This document shows positions 55,025 through 64,000 of a stretch of 64,000 nt of DNA, in pieces. Both the position numbers and the translations under genes were made by a program. The number at the start of each line of letters is the position of its first letter. Position 1 is the stretch's first letter. This DNA comes from Alligator mississippiensis (taxonomy: Eukaryota > Chordata > Crocodylia > Alligatoridae), in the NCBI RefSeq assembly GCF_030867095.1, contig NC_081837.1:18830001-18894000 (forward strand), in the 5' to 3' direction. The notes under the pieces are model-generated. The model searched no databases, had not been told where the DNA came from, and saw only the letters and a list, made by a program, of their open reading frames with translations.

Positions 55025-55930
55025 GGCCGCCTCTCAGCAGAGGGTCACACAGCCCTGGGGTCCAGCACTGCCAGCGATGGGCCCTTCTTATTCCCATACC
55101 CAAGCCGAGGAGGTCTCCACTACTACCACGTGAATTCAGCTGCACTCTGCGAAGCAACTGTTTTGCCAGTGGTGGTCTCTCTTCTGTGAATCGTACTGAC
55201 CAGAAGCCCAGGGGTCCTGGACACGGCTGCCTGGGGCCCCATGGAAAACAGTCCCAGCCGTCCACCTCTAAGGAGAGGCAGCGAAGGTAGGAAAAGCCCC
55301 ACATTTCTCTCACTGCTCTCTCTGGAAAAATGTAACGTGGTATTTTCCCTAAACATTTCTCTTACCTCAGCAGATGTTTTGGGGGACTCAGCCAGGCTCC
55401 CTCTCAGGGCTGATCCAAAACGCCCACAAGGTAGCAAACAAATTGCTCTCCGAGCTCGTCTCCTGTGCCACTGGCAGGCCCTGAGTGGAGAGAGGGGGTT
55501 AGCTGTGTGAGACTGGACTCCGGCAGAAGGCAGCGCAGGGGTCTGTATTTCAGACTACTAGAGTTGCAAGTCAATGCTTTCACATGGAGATGGAGCTAAT
55601 TGTCACGTGCATGTGAAATCAAGGCTGTTACAGGCAGGATGGCATGACCGATTTCTTGGCACTAAGCTTTGTTGCCAAACAGTGCCTATTAGGGCTAAGC
55701 AAAGCAGTTTGCGATGGCATTTCGAAATCCTCCACTTGCATGGCCTAAGAAACTGGGGAAAAGGAAAAAACAGAAGTAAAGCCTCCCTTTGGTATTTTTG
55801 AAGTGAGATGGTTCACACTATACCTGCAAACTATATTTCTGTTTCAGTCTTTACCTGAATGTATTTGTTTTGAAATGCATCTCCCCAAATTCAAATGAAA
55901 TGCTTCAAGTACACACCAACTGCTGAAACT
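55025..55930. other. No recognisable feature
   Basis: Low-repeat DNA without coding signatures. Confidence 0.3.
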
Positions 55931-55931
55931 T

Positions 55932-56050
55932 CCTTAGCCTGACGAAGGGTTTTTGAACTTGAAAGCTTGCTTAATAACTATTCTCCAACTATTTGGGTTG
56001 GTCTAATAAAAGATATCAAATTCACTCAAGGAACCTTGTCTGCCTCCTTC
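55932..56050 (+). repeat. Dispersed retroelement terminal fragment with hammerhead-like core
   Basis: Begins CCTTAGCCTGACGAAGGG, followed by TTGAACTTGAAAGCTTGC, then GGTTGGTCTAATAAAAGATA and ends ACCTTGTCTGCC. CTGACGA and GAAA, separated by a foldable loop, fit the two invariant strands of a hammerhead ribozyme core. Copies of the same family are at 18566 and, inverted, at 13790. Such sequences are known in Penelope-like retroelement ends, but helix I is not convincing here. Confidence 0.5.
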
Positions 56051-56059
56051 AAGCAAAAC

Positions 56060-57520
56060 ATTCGTTGCCTTCTTAGCTTGCCTTGGCTACTGCCTGAAAA
56101 ACCAAATCCTCAGACACTTGCCATGGTCACAGGGGTGAGATTTCACTTCACAGCTGAACAGAAATGGGATTATTTCCCTCAGAGGAAGTAGCATCTCCTC
56201 TAGTTCAAGGTCTCCATATCCCCAGACACCTGCTGCTCAGCTTCCTTTCCAGGCAACATTCCCAGAAGACCAGTCGAAATGCTAAGGAAGAGAACAGCCC
56301 AGGTAGGGGCTAAAAATCAGATGATGCCCACAAATAAGGGATTGTGCATCGCACCCTGAAAGGAGGGGCATAGTTAAAAAGGGAGCTCGCCACACTATGG
56401 ATTCTCCGTACGCCTGGAGACAAGCAGTCCCCACGGGCAGAAAGAGATTCTGCCGACTAAGTGAGAGCAGCAGGCAGCTGTCGCCTGAAAGGGCGGCCGG
56501 GATACCTGGGAAGGAGTTGATGGAGTGGCCTGGCCATCTTTGGAAGCAGGCTCTTGTTTTGCCAGAGTCTGAAAAAAGGAAACCCAGGTAGTCAGACAGT
56601 CTTCCAAGGGTTTTGTGGCTCCAGCAAAACTCAGCATCAGTCAAACACAGAACACAAGTAAATCACACATAATACACTGAAGCAAAGCCAGAGACAGTTG
56701 GTTCTGTTTGCTCTGTAAGGAGAGAAGGAGTAAGCCAGCAGTAAAGAGCGGGCACAGCCAGATGTCAGTCCTTCCTAGGGAACGCCTCTGTGGGCACAGC
56801 ACGTTCCCCAGGCTGTTTCCCTCAGGGGGGTTGTAACTGGTCAAGCAGTTTCCAAAACCTGCTCCCACAGGAATGGCTCCATCTCTGCTCCATCAACTCA
56901 GGTGAGATTGTGCCATTAAACCAAGGGGATTCACTAGAAACAATTCCAGCCACCTCTACAGCTTTACCCAGCCGACAAAAGCCTCCTCGCTGTTTGGGAG
57001 TGTCACCCACTGGGTGCCTATGCACCTGCTCTGACCCGCTCTATTTAGAACCCAGCTCAGTGACTCTGGCCAAGTCCTGGAGGGCCGACCGCCTTGGATG
57101 GCATTAACGGTGGTGCAATGAAGCTGCTTTCTGGCTGGGGCCCTGGATGAGGTCAGAAAAGTTATTTAAAGTTGCGGCCACTTGGCCTGATCCCTCTTCT
57201 TGTTCCTGGGGTGCTGAAGTCTGAATGCTGATTTGGGAGCCAGGAAAGCCTGATACCCATGGGCGGGGGGCGGCAGGGGGGCACCCATGCTCTTCACCGA
57301 TGAAGCAAACTGAAACAATGTGCAGGACAAGCCTCAGGAACAGCAAGAGAAAATCTCTCAGGGCTTGAGACCTCTGTTCTCTCCCTCTGCTTTCTGGGTT
57401 TTTGAGTGGGATGAAGCTGTGTGAGGGACATCAATCCCTGCAGCAAACTGGCCAAGGTTGAAACCTGGCGTGAATCCAAAACACCATAAAACCAGTGGGA
57501 CGTGTTCCTTTATTAGTATG
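56060..57520. other. No recognisable feature before the ERV
   Basis: Low-repeat DNA. I looked for a 5' LTR and primer binding site for the ERV and found none, so the ERV is probably 5'-truncated or its leader is too diverged. Confidence 0.35.
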
Positions 57521-57525
57521 ATGAG

Positions 57526-58875
57526 ATGTCCAAAAGGCGAACAAAATCTCAAACTAAAAGTCTAAAAGACTCTCAAAAAAAATTAAAACAGCAGTTAAAA
57601 GCTGTTCGGGAAAAATTGGCTGCTCCCCCAAATTACACGCCAGCCACCGCACCAATGTATCCAGCATTGCCAGGGGTGCCCCCACTGCCAAAGCCAGCAA
57701 AGAATATCCTTAACTTTTGTTCGAACCCTGCTCTCCTGAAACTCCCACATCAGCAACAACCGGTTCAACATCAGGCTGCAGCCCAGGCTAGTAACCCATT
57801 AGCTGAAGCTCCTTTGGTAAACTCATCTACGGAGCTTAATAGTCCAAACTCATCCACCATACCTGCCACTCAATCATCACCAGTGTGGCAATTTACTCCT
57901 GGGTCACAACCCACTACAGGTGTATTTAGAAGAATGAGAATAGGCACGGAAAGATCTGCCATTAATCTTAGATCCCGGGATGTACAAATTCTCCCCCTAA
58001 GACAAATGCCAGGCATTGGCACCAATGGACAAAATATAGTAACCATGCATGCACCCTGGACTTCAGGTGATCTCTACAATTTAACTCAAAAATTCCCCAA
58101 AATCAGGGAAGACCCAGAAAAATTTCAGGAAGAATTGCAGACTGTTATAAATTGTTATAATCCAACATGGGCTGACATTAATCAGCTCATGCGATCCATT
58201 TTGCCCAAGGAAACTATGCTGAGTCTGTACGCTGCCAGTACTTGGCCAGATCAAAACCCAGGGACTGGCCAAGACTTTATTGACAAGAGAAATGCTTTGG
58301 TTCGGGCAGTTCTCACAATTTGCCCAAAAAAGGCAGACTGAACCAAAATAAATACCTGTAAACAAAACAAAAATGAACACCCCAGTGACTATTTGGAACT
58401 CCTCAAACAGGCATTTGAACGATATTCAGGAATGGATGACCGGGTCGAAAATGCTAAACAAGCAATAGTGGCAGCATTCGTCCAGGGACTTAACCCTAAA
58501 ATTGCTGAGAAAATTCAAACAGTTATTATTGGCTGGGAAACTAAAGATTTGACTGACGTCCTTGCTGCAGCTAACCATTTTCATAACAAATTGGAATGGT
58601 TCAAAGACAATGCTGAGTTTAAGTTAATGGCCTTACAGATTTCTCAGTTGCAGGGTCCAGGTACAGGAAGGGGATGAGGACAGGGAAGGAGAGGCCCCAG
58701 TAGATTCAGGGGAAGAGATAGATCCTCAGGCCCACAAAACCCAGGCTATGGGAACCAATGTCATTATTGCAAGCAAGAAGGACATTGGAAATCAGAATGC
58801 CCCAACCGCCCCGGCCAAGGACCCAGCCCCCAGCCCCCACCTCCTCTTCCTGTCAGTTTTCCCAGTGTTGAATAG
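57526..58875 (+). pseudogene. Endogenous gamma-like retrovirus gag
   Basis: One reading frame runs from 57526 to 58875 with two decay stops (TGA at 58339 and 58675) before a TAG at 58873. Residues 1-130 are Pro/Gln/Ser-rich (matrix/linker-like). The capsid-like part starts near 57985 (VQILPLRQMPG), continues with DLYNLTQKFPKIREDPEKFQ and PTWADINQLMRSI, and a second helical half lies at 58390-58660. A CCHC nucleocapsid knuckle (CHYCKQEGHWKSEC) is at 58759-58800, after an Arg/Gly-rich stretch. Domain order and the single knuckle fit gamma-like viruses. The start Met lacks the usual N-terminal glycine, so the true start may lie upstream or be lost. Confidence 0.85.
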
Positions 58876-59592
58876 GACAGCCTGAGGGACAGTGACATCA
58901 TCGCTCCTTTGCTTGCTACTGACCAATCTGGTCCCTTTGTTGAATGCCTTATTTCTGGTAAACCTGTCTCCCGTCTTGTTGATACTGAAGCTTCCCGCTC
59001 CATGCTAAAGGCTACTGAATTTCCTTTCCTACCTCATTCCCCTGAATCTGTAAATGCTGTCGGTATAGGCGGACAGCCTATCCCACATCCCGTCTCTGAA
59101 CCTGTCTCCATCTCTATTGGCCCTTTGTCTGAAAATCATGCCTTCCTTCTTAGCCCTTGTGCACCTGTCAACCTTCTTGGAAAGGATTTGCTGTGTAAAC
59201 TGGGATGCGTGATTTATTGTAGCCCAGATGGTGTTTACCTTGAGGTACCAGAACAGAGGGAAACCGAGCTTGTGGCTTTGCTAACCCAGGAGTACTCTGA
59301 TCCTGACACTTCCTACTTGCAAGAGGAACTGTTGGCACGAGTACCTCCACAGCTGTGGTCCACCCATGCGAATGAAGTGGGGCACATGCTAAGTGCTGAA
59401 CCAGTGCGTATCACCCTGAACCCTGCCAAGCCACTTCCTCGTGTCCCACAGTACCTCATCTCAAAGGAAGCTGAGGAAAGGATCAAGCCTGTCATTTCCT
59501 CACACCTTGAGCAAGGGATTATTGTCCCAACATGCTCCCCTTGTAACACACCTATCCTACCTGTCAAGAAACCTGGTAAAGATACTTATCGC
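58876..59592 (+). pseudogene. ERV protease and start of reverse transcriptase
   Basis: In the same frame as gag, directly after the TAG at 58873-58875. The protease has LVDTEAS at 58975-58995, in which the third active-site residue is Glu rather than the usual Gly, so it would be inactive. It ends near 59250 after LLGKDLLCKLGC. The reverse transcriptase N-terminus follows (RITLNPAKPLPRVPQYLI; AEERIKPVISSHLEQGIIVP). The domain is broken at 59592 by the solo LTR insertion and resumes at 60356. Confidence 0.85.
59588..59592. repeat. Target-site duplication ATCGC (left)
   Basis: ATCGC precedes the TGTGCGGG start of the solo LTR and recurs at 60351-60355. Confidence 0.92.
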
Positions 59593-60350
59593 TGTGCGGG
59601 CCGGCTGTGATCCGGGCCCTTTTCATGCTGCACGCGGGCTGTTGCCAGCAGCCCGGGCATGTCGGGTTGGAGAGGACGGGCGACGAGCTAGGATTAGGCA
59701 CAGACGCGTAATGGTAGATTTGAAGATTGTTTACTTACACCGGAGATGGTCGCGGTGCAGGCTGGAAAACTTGCTTGAGTTGCGGTTAAAGACAACACGA
59801 CACGAACAATCATGTGGAGTTTGCTAGGCTCCACGTAAACAGAGCTCCGGATGCCTTGGACAAGCGCACCACCGAAATGGAAACTTGTAGATACGTCTTA
59901 TAAAATTTTATCGTTCGAAGATGGGAAGAGGTGGGCAGTGGATCAGGCCACCAGACTCCTCTGAATCTCACACAAGGTTTCTATTGCCCTGCCGTGTACC
60001 CAGAGTCCCCACGAGATCGGTGTGGAGTCCTCCTCGGTTTGGGCGGAAACCGCTCAAGCCTCTTATAGGGCTAGCGGCCCAATCGCTAGCCACCACGTGG
60101 GAATAATTTTAGAACTAGCCAATAGCGGGGAACAAACTTGCATACGGGTGGCGGGAACTCCTTTGCACCGTGCATTTCTGTTGCAACTTGAGAAATGCAC
60201 CCCGCAAATAGAGTTGCAAATTGGCGGGAACTTTTCTCTTGCACGTGGGTTCTCTATGCAGCAAAACTCTACCGCGCAATGAAGCTGTAATTTAACGGGG
60301 ATAATTCTAGTGCCGAAGCACACACAAAATCATACCTTTGGGTTATGACA
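59593..60350 (-). mobile_element. Solo LTR, copy B, inserted into the ERV reverse transcriptase
   Basis: A 758-bp unit starting TGTGCGGGCC and ending GGGTTATGACA, flanked by the perfect 5-bp duplication ATCGC. Its right half aligns with copy A (6739-7320). On the minus strand it carries TTCCCGCC at plus positions 60150 and 60223, CCAAT boxes at 60079 and 60119 separated by a CACGTGG E-box, and a CCTATAAG TATA-like box near 60062-60069. A second TATA-like word (TATAAAATTTTAT) lies at about 59900. The surrounding reverse transcriptase frame continues directly across the duplicated target, which dates the LTR as younger than the ERV. Confidence 0.93.
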
Positions 60351-60355
60351 ATCGC
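60351..60355. repeat. Target-site duplication ATCGC (right)
   Basis: Right partner of 59588-59592. Confidence 0.92.
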
Positions 60356-60845
60356 TTTGTGCAAGACCATCGAGCTGTAAATGCTGCTGTTTTACCCGCT
60401 TTTCCCCGTGGTCCCTAACCCCACCACTTTTCTTTCCTGTATCCCTTCAGATGCTACATATTTCACAGTAGTGGACCTTTGTTCTCCTTTTCCTCTATCC
60501 CCGTTCATGAGGATAGCCAGTATCTGTTTGCATTTACTTATCAGGGATTCCAATATACCTGGACAAGACTCCCTCAGGGATATGCAGAGTCCCCCACTCT
60601 GTTTTCCCAGATCCTGAAGAAGGATTTGGATCCTATCATGTTCAAAGGTGGGGTCCACCCTTGTTCAGTATAATGATGATCTGTTGTTGGCCTCACCCAC
60701 TTTAGAGGCCTCTAAGCAAGATACTTTGACACTCCTCACAGCTTTAGCTCAAAAAAAAAAAAAAAAAAAAAAAAAAAGCCACAGGGCCTCAAAATCTAAA
60801 CTGCAGCTCTGTAATTCTAAAGTACACTATTTAGAGAAAAACTAA
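60356..60845 (+). pseudogene. ERV reverse transcriptase, catalytic part
   Basis: The palm and finger motifs continue here in three frames (shifts near 60480 and 60650): FPVVPNPTTFLSCIPSDATY, then VHEDSQYLFAFTYQGFQYTW and RLPQGYAESPTLFSQILKKD. The active-site box reads Y-N-D-D at 60669-60680, with Asn in the variable position. A 27-base A-run at 60751-60777 interrupts the frame. The thumb/connection region after 60845 is largely missing. Confidence 0.85.
60751..60777 (+). repeat. A27 homopolymer inside ERV reverse transcriptase
   Basis: Twenty-seven consecutive A lie within pol, between recognisable codons on both sides. It is either slippage expansion of a short A-rich codon run or the scar of a small retroposition. 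Confidence 0.9.
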
Positions 60846-60998
60846 GCACATTTCCGATTCCCGTCTTACTAAATATGAAAACTTCTACTGTCAGCTGCAA
60901 ATGTAACCTTAAATCGCTGTTCAATTCTGAATCCTGCCTCACTTCTGCCAATCGCTTATGATGGTGAGCCTCATGATTGCCTGTCTGTCACAACTCAA

Positions 60999-61510
60999 TT
61001 GTTAACCCCTCGAACTGACCACAAGGACATGCCTATCCCAAACTCTGACCTTGTTTTGTTTGTTGATGGTTCTGGTCTTAAAAATTATGCAGGCAAATTA
61101 GTTGGGGGATATGCAGTATGCAGTCAGTATGCTGTTTTAGAAGCCTATTCTTTACCCCAAGCTTGTTCTGCTCAAGTTGCTGAACTCATTGCTTTAACAC
61201 GAGCTTGCATTCTTGCAAAAAATCAAACCACAACCATTTATACTGACTCTAAGTGTGCTTTTGGTGTTGTTCATGATTTTGGACAAATCTGGAAACAAAG
61301 AGGGTTCCTCACTTCATCAGGGACCCAAATCAGTCATGGTTGTTATGTAAAAGCGCTCTTAGAAGCTGTTCAATTGCCTTCTGCTATTGCTATTGTTAAA
61401 TGTAAAGCTCATGAGAAACCCTTTGATGATGTCACACGAGAAAATGATCGGGCAGACCGTTCTGCCAGAAACGCGGCCCTTTCTGGCCCACAGGCTCCTA
61501 ACTCTGGTCT
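60999..61510 (+). pseudogene. ERV RNase H
   Basis: The open frame 60999-62084 begins with an RNase H domain. The acidic residues are in LVLFVDGSGLKNYAGK (near 61060), AQVAELIALTRAC (near 61180), TIYTDSKCAFGVVHDF (near 61240) and ENDRADRSARNAAL (near 61443). All four catalytic positions look present. The domain continues without a stop into the integrase, as in gamma-like pol. Confidence 0.88.
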
Positions 61511-61669
61511 TGTTTGTTTTTCAGCAGACCAGTCTCCTTTGGCTAGCCTTTCAAGTCTGGCCCTTCTTCAAAAACAGGCCCTAAAAAAAGGAAAGGATGA
61601 CTGGCTGCATGCAGGATGTTCACTGCACCCCGACTCTCTCTGGCGCTCCCCGGATGGCCGCCTGGTGGT

Positions 61670-62680
61670 GCCTGGAGAGCTTTTGCCACATCTTGCTCGT
61701 TTAACCCACTCTGTGGCCCATATGAGCAAAGGGGGAATGATTGCTACAGTACAAAGAGATTGGTTTGCCCCAAATTTTCCTTCCATGGCACAACAGTACT
61801 GTAGCTCCTGTCCCATCTGTCTAGCTCACAATATTGAGCAACGGGTAAAAACGACACCCGCAGCCCATCCCCCTCCACGGGGACTGTTTCTAAATCTGCA
61901 AATTGATTTTGTGCAGCTACCTAAGTGCTGTTCTTATGAGTACATTCTTGTTATTATTGATGTGTTCTCTGGATGGGTAGAAGCCTACCCACGTGTACAT
62001 GCTGATTCCATCACTGTAGCAAAGAAATTGCTCAAAGAATTAATCTCTAGATTTAGATTGCCCCTCACAATAGATAGCAACTGAGGCACCCATTTCACAG
62101 GACAGATAGTAAAAAACATTTGCCAAGCACTCAACATACAGCAACACCTACACGGTAGTTATCATCCACAATCAAGTGGTGCTGTAGAACGTAAGAACTC
62201 TGATTTAAAAATGCGCATTTTGAAAATTTGTGCTGAAACAGGCCTCAAATGGCCTGATGCCCTGCCCATTGCTCTTATGGACATTAGAAACACTGTTAAC
62301 AGAAAACATGGCCTAACCCCTTATGAAATACTCATGGCACGACCCATGAGGATGCCAGCCACACCACCTGTTGCCCCACACCAAACAGACCTACAATTAA
62401 CTGATGAAACTGTACTAAATTATTGCAAGGCATTAATGAAGTATGCCAGGTCTGTTCATTCACAGGTCCAAGAAGCCTTACCTCAACCACCGGATGTTCC
62501 CTGTCACAACCTCGAACCAGGAGATTAAGTCTATGTAAAGGTCCATCAACAGAAAAACGCACTTCAACCCAGATGGAAGGGACCTTTCCAGGTACTTCTG
62601 ACAACTAATACTGCTGTTCGTTGCCAAGGTCACCAAACGTGAACTCACGCCTTGCACTGCAAGAAGGTATCACCTCCATT
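61670..62680 (+). pseudogene. ERV integrase with C-terminal GPF-type module
   Basis: The zinc-binding HHCC domain is at about 61685-61835 (HLARLTHSVAHMSKGG ... CSSCPICLAHN). The catalytic triad is visible as Asp in LQIDFVQLP (61905), Asp in TIDSN (62073) and Glu in GAVERKN (62187). A TGA at 62082-62084 interrupts directly after the second Asp. The frame continues to TAA 62526 and on through a GPFQVLL module (about 62578) to near 62680, with another TGA near 62646. Downstream comes a Pro/Ser/Gln-rich tail to 62882. The stops make it a pseudogene. Confidence 0.88.
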
Positions 62681-62882
62681 GGACCCCAAAGCAGCTGAAT
62701 TCCAACCAAGGTTGGGGCCTTTCCCTGAGGCCAAGGACAAAGACCCTCAGGACCTCACTCAGGCAAGTGAGGAGCATCAGGGTGCAAGTGCTAGTAACCT
62801 CTCCCCTGCACCCAACACCTCAGCCCAGCCGGATTCATCAGTTAAAGAACAAAGATATCATCTCCGGCCTCAAAGAAAGTAA

Positions 62883-62993
62883 ATGCTCCCATTCGGAAGA
62901 TCACCACCTCGATCAAGACCAAGAGCCAATGTTATCAGTCCTTTAGGTAACCTGAGCCCAGAGGACGAAGAAAGACTTTGGCTGCCATCCTGA
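62883..62993 (+). pseudogene. Possible start of ERV env, truncated
   Basis: A short frame begins at ATG 62884, overlapping the pol end as env usually does, and stops at 62991-62993 after an acidic LSPEDEERLWLPS segment. No signal peptide, surface or transmembrane domain follows. Assignment as env rests only on position. Confidence 0.3.
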
Positions 62994-63025
62994 GTTTGGC
63001 TGGATAGCAGCCGAACGTGGTCCGT

Positions 63026-63072
63026 CCTATACAATGCATGTCAACCAAAAGTGTTGACATGCATTGTATAGG
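63026..63072. repeat. Perfect 20-bp inverted repeat (hairpin) with 7-base loop
   Basis: CCTATACAATGCATGTCAAC at 63026-63045 is followed by CAAAAGT and then by its exact reverse complement at 63053-63072. It lies just beyond the recognisable end of the ERV. Confidence 0.95.
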
Positions 63073-63499
63073 TGTTAAAACAAGGAGATGAGACACAGAA
63101 TCCAAACACCAGCATGGATCCTATGGGCCTGCTCTCCAGCTTTGAGTGTGGGTCATAGTCGGTGACTTAGCTGGCATTCTGAAAGCGATCCCTCCCATGG
63201 AGAAGCACCGTCCTTTGGACGGCTGGGTAAGAATTGTAAACCTCTATCCCTTGGGAGTCTCAACGCTGCTCAGCTGAGCATGGGGTTAGTGCTGAGTTAC
63301 CAGGGGAAGACTCAGATATTTGTTATTTTCTTCTAAGACCAGGAAAATAATCCCTAACATGTAATTCATTAAAAGTATTTGGAGCCTTCTGACCATAAAG
63401 CTCTGTGAGTAGTTCAAAATTACCCTGAGATCTGGCCACTTCAATTTAAAAGGGATGGGGAGAAATGAGAGATGGGCTAAAGGTGAGCAACACAAATGA

Positions 63500-63835
63500 T
63501 AAAAGGAAGGCAACTTAGATGAGGAGAAGCTGAAAGAAATGGGCATATTTTTCTTGCAGAAAAAGATGAGTAAGGTGGGGGTATGATAACAGTCTTCAAA
63601 TATTTGAAGTGCTACCCTAAAGAGGAGGGAGAAGAACTTTCTCCCACAGTGCAGAGAGTAGGGAAGGTAGCCATGACTTTAAAGTGCAGCAAATTAGGTT
63701 TAGAGTGTGTATCAGGAAAATACTTCCTAGTGGAATAGACTGCCTAGTGATGTTGTAGAATCTCCTTCATAGGAAGTGCTCAGGAAGGGTTAGATGAGCG
63801 CCGGCTGAGGAGTAGCAATGCCTGGATTACGTTCT
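63500..63835 (+). mobile_element. Old CR1/L3-like 3' fragment
   Basis: TTGCAGAAAAAGATGAGTAA, ATGATAACAGTCTTCAAATA, AGGAGGGAGAAGAACTTTCT, GCAGCAAATTAGGTTTAGAG and GTAGAATCTCCTTCATAGGAA occur in the order found in CR1/L3 C-terminal regions (activation of the VFKxxxKGxxxL-like end). It is frameshifted and lacks the 3' repeats. The remainder of the window (63836-64000) holds nothing recognised. Confidence 0.6.
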
Positions 63836-64000
63836 GAAGGGAATCCCAGGTGATCCACACACACATCTCTCTGGGACCACGAGAATGTCTCTGCAGTCCA
63901 GAGCAGATAAAAACTGAAGATGATGTTCAGCACTAGGAGAATGAAGCAAAGCTCCACAACCAGATTGGCTGGGAAAAAGGAGACAGTATACGTTTATGGA

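Noticed and set aside
1..64000. CRISPR array, bacterial operon, plasmid origin or phage features
   Set aside because: No spaced identical repeats, ribosome-binding-site-led gene clusters or prokaryotic genes; the content is vertebrate repeats.

Overview
The window is vertebrate nuclear DNA, dense in transposable elements, with no complete protein-coding host gene that I can recognise. The mixture of CR1 LINEs, a Tx1-clade LINE, a Gmr1-like Ty3/Gypsy element, gamma-like endogenous retroviruses (ERVs), hAT, Harbinger and Tigger DNA transposons, a MIR core-SINE fragment and many short inverted-repeat elements points to a non-avian sauropsid. A crocodilian is the best guess and a turtle is not excluded. 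This is an inference from repeat content, not from an orthologous gene.

Layout. 1-4370: GC-rich, 3'-truncated, multiply frameshifted Tx1-type LINE (ORF1 with CCHC knuckle, ORF2 endonuclease and start of reverse transcriptase). 5040-8130: decayed ERV pol (RNase H, integrase), cut by a solo LTR at 6739-7320. 8350-18650: fragments of hAT, Harbinger, trihelix-type genes, Tigger, MIR and other repeats. 18700-21182: CR1 LINE with nearly complete reverse transcriptase and 3' end. 23248-29507: complete Gypsy element on the minus strand with two LTRs, primer binding site, polypurine tract and 5-bp target duplication (ATCCC). Its pol order is integrase before reverse transcriptase. 29874-30057: hAT MITE with perfect 8-bp target duplication. 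30916-34613: hAT unit with perfect 8-bp duplication holding a broken ZBED5-like transposase. 34769-36549: trihelix DNA-binding pseudogene. 37684-40800: old CR1 and hAT pieces. 40855-41440: CpG-rich promoter-like island, the best host regulatory candidate. 42450-44870: roughly 195-bp tandem repeat array with one inverted outlying monomer and a fold-back element. 45000-57500: mostly low-repeat DNA with a local duplication, CR1 minus-strand tails and a MITE. 57526-62993: gamma-like ERV (gag, pro, pol, only a start of env) interrupted by a second solo LTR of the same family as the first.

The strongest points are structural and directly visible: five insertions with exact target-site duplications (two solo LTRs, Gypsy, two hAT) plus a sixth, a MITE at 54269-54541 with 8-9 bp flanking repeats; a shared promoter module in the two solo LTRs; the copia-like domain order of the Gypsy element with a SCAN-like capsid; a hAT unit with two left-end-like sequences; a duplicated pair of splice-site-bounded segments; and a perfect 20-bp hairpin at the ERV end. 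None of the transposases or reverse transcriptases appears intact.
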